DNA of 14,194 nucleotides from CAZMRW01 sp964568805 (GTDB taxonomy: Bacteria; Pseudomonadota; Gammaproteobacteria; Methylococcales; Methylomonadaceae), in NCBI GenBank assembly GCA_964568805.1, contig CAZMRW010000103.1, positions 1 to 14,194 of the forward strand, in the 5' to 3' direction. Position numbers and translations under genes: made by a program. Shown here piece by piece: positions 14,001 through 14,194 of the stretch. Position 1 is the stretch's first letter, and the number at the start of each line of letters is the position of its first letter. Under the pieces are notes generated by a model that made no database searches, was not told the DNA's origin, and was given only the letters and a program-made list of their open reading frames with translations.

Positions 14001-14194
14001 GAAGAGGAAATCCGCTTCTACGATGCCTTGGCCGACAACGAGTCGGCAGTCCGAGAATTGTCCGACGAAACCCTGAAGAAGATCGCCCACGAACTCACCG
14101 AAAACCTGCGCCAGAACCTCACGGTGGACTGGTCAGAGCCCCCCTGTGTCAGGATAGTTGTCGCCTCTAATTTTCATTACTTGATGATTAGAGG
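11025..14194 (+). CDS. hsdR: Type I restriction enzyme subunit HsdR, 3' end disrupted or beyond the window
   Basis: HsdR is the ATP-driven translocase and nuclease of the Type I complex (family knowledge). Reading from ATG 11025 (overlapping the fic stop) there is no stop codon to the window end, giving 1056 codons. The nuclease domain has D149 (RPDVILFVNGL), E163 and K165 (IELKNP). SF2 helicase motifs follow: Walker A HTQGSGKS (304-311), DEAH (412-415), FTGTP (ending P504) and QAIARVNR (from Q720). The C-terminal family sequence runs to NLTVDWS (about residue 1037). There it should continue into about 35 more residues (usually VRE... in relatives) but turns into unrelated sequence. Two repeat-derived insertions lie at about residues 115-128 and 428-465. 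AGGG about 9 nt before the start, together with ATGA coupling, supports translation with fic. Confidence 0.93.
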   Translation, partial: MTEDQLEQEVLAWLNEVGYQRVYGPDIAPDGDSSERTDYRQVVLLGRLRTAVDRLNPSIPAAAREDAVRQVTDLGIPSLLTANRRFHQLLVNGVPVQFQQDGETRGDFVRLIDWSPSSPALLPEGEGSNEWLAINQFAIKGPKHSCRPDVILFVNGLPLVLIELKNPADENADIWKAYNQLQTYKEQIPDVFQYNEVLVISDGSEARLGSLSSDAERFMQWRTIDGKAQDPLGQFNELETLIRGLLNPATLLDYLRYFVLFEDDGSLVKKIAGYHQYHAVRAAIEQVVTASRPDGSHKGGVVWHTQGSGKSITMTCFAARVMQAAVMENPTIVVITDRNDLDGQLFGVFSLSQDLLREQPVQAESRQDLRARLANRPSGGIIFTTIQKFMPGADEDNFPMLSDRHNIVVIADEAHRTQYGFEAKLKLNPYPNPSPTGRGALISLLPEGEHPQGHKGPGMRADGTSASAIGEASPGYRSPYQVGYAQHLRDALPNATFVAFTGTPVSLEDRDTRAVFGEYIHIYDMQQAKEDGATVAIYFESRLAKLALKPEELPHIDAVVDELAEDEEEDQQVRLKSRWAALERVVGAEPRIARVAADLVAHFEDRNKAQSGKAMIVAMSREICVHLYNEIVRLNPNWHDDDPEKGAIKIVMTGSASDKALLRPHIYSKQVKKRLEKRFKDPNDPLRLVIVCDMWLTGFDAPCVHTLYVDKPMKGHSLMQAIARVNRVFKDKQGGLVVDYIGIANELKNALKDYTASNGRGKPTVDVAEAYSVLEEKLDILRGLLHGYDYGDFLTAGHKRLAGAANHVLGLKDGKKRFADTSLAMSKAFSLCCTLDEAKVVREEVAFFQAVKAILTKRDVSQQKRTDETRELAIRQIINSAVVSEDVVDIFEAVGLDKPNIGILDEAFLADVRNLPERNLAVELLERLLEGEIKSRFAGNVVQEKKFSELLTNVIKRYQNRAIETAQVIEELIAMAKKFREAADRGESLGLNEEEIRFYDALADNESAVRELSDETLKKIAHELTENLRQNLTVDWSEPPCVRIVVASNFHYLMIR
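11370..11407 (+). repeat. GC-rich palindromic repeat copy 5 (hsdR nuclease region)
   Basis: A forward copy, CCCTCATCCCCGGCC then CTTCTCCC-aga-GGGAGAAGGGAG. It encodes PSSPALLPEGEGS, the same phase as copy 2 in hsdM. It replaces a short loop between VRLIDW and LAINQF, upstream of the nuclease motif. Confidence 0.9.
12308..12405. repeat. Inverted repeat doublet, copies 6 and 7 (hsdR helicase)
   Basis: A forward copy (12308-12342, CCCTTACCCC then CCTCTCCC-aca-GGGCGAGGGG) is followed after 7 bp by a reverse copy (12350-12405). The reverse copy has an extra ACCCTCAAGGGC-type segment before CCGGGGATGAGGG. The pair is inserted in frame between DEAH and FTGTP and adds roughly 38 residues. Head-to-head pairing matches the doublet in hsdM. 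Confidence 0.85.
14136..14194. mobile_element. Possible edge of an inserted element in the hsdR 3' end
   Basis: Family-like HsdR sequence stops at about 14135. The following bases (CCCCCCTGTGTCAGGATAGT and on) do not encode an HsdR C-terminus. They end in an exact 8-bp inverted repeat, CCTCTAAT (14164-14171) and ATTAGAGG (14187-14194). An insertion sequence end is the simplest reading, but too little is visible to name a family or see a transposase. Confidence 0.45.

Noticed and set aside
14136..14194. Group II intron start in hsdR
   Set aside because: The boundary lacks the GTGYG start expected of a group II intron, and too little sequence is present.

Overview
The window has two parts. Positions 1 to about 6160 are a conserved gammaproteobacterial housekeeping block: yhbY diverging from rlmE-ftsH, then glmM, tpiA, secG and tRNA-Leu(GAG). 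Gene order and proteins are typical of Gammaproteobacteria. A methanotroph-like (Methylococcales) origin is possible but is only an impression from protein style. folP, often found between ftsH and glmM, is absent; a clear terminator lies there instead.

Positions about 6160 to 14194 are an accessory Type I restriction-modification locus placed just after the tRNA-Leu terminator: hsdM (methyltransferase), hsdS (specificity), a Fic-family gene with its own upstream repeat/promoter region, and hsdR (translocase/nuclease). hsdM overlaps hsdS by 11 bp and fic overlaps hsdR by 4 bp. hsdS and fic are separated by 149 bp holding three copies of an 11-bp element spaced exactly 41 bp apart. This suggests that fic-hsdR is a separate regulatory unit from hsdM-hsdS.

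The most unusual feature is that all three hsd genes are invaded, in frame, by one family of GC-rich palindromic repeats (arms like CCCTCACCCC and CTCTCCC-loop-GGGAGAGG). There are six clear copies plus one or two diverged ones. Each orientation is read in the same codon phase, so the genes stay open. In hsdM the repeats bracket a whole DUF559 (PD-(D/E)XK-type) nuclease domain, so a methylase carries an internal nuclease of about 185 added residues. In hsdS the insert sits between the two half-specificity units and contains a C11 tract, a plausible phase-variation switch. In hsdR one insert lies in the N-terminal nuclease region and a double insert lies between helicase motifs II and III.

hsdR has no stop before the window ends. 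Its family-like sequence stops near position 14135 and is followed by an unrelated tail with an 8-bp inverted repeat, which suggests a mobile element inserted near the 3' end. No integrase or transposase gene is visible.
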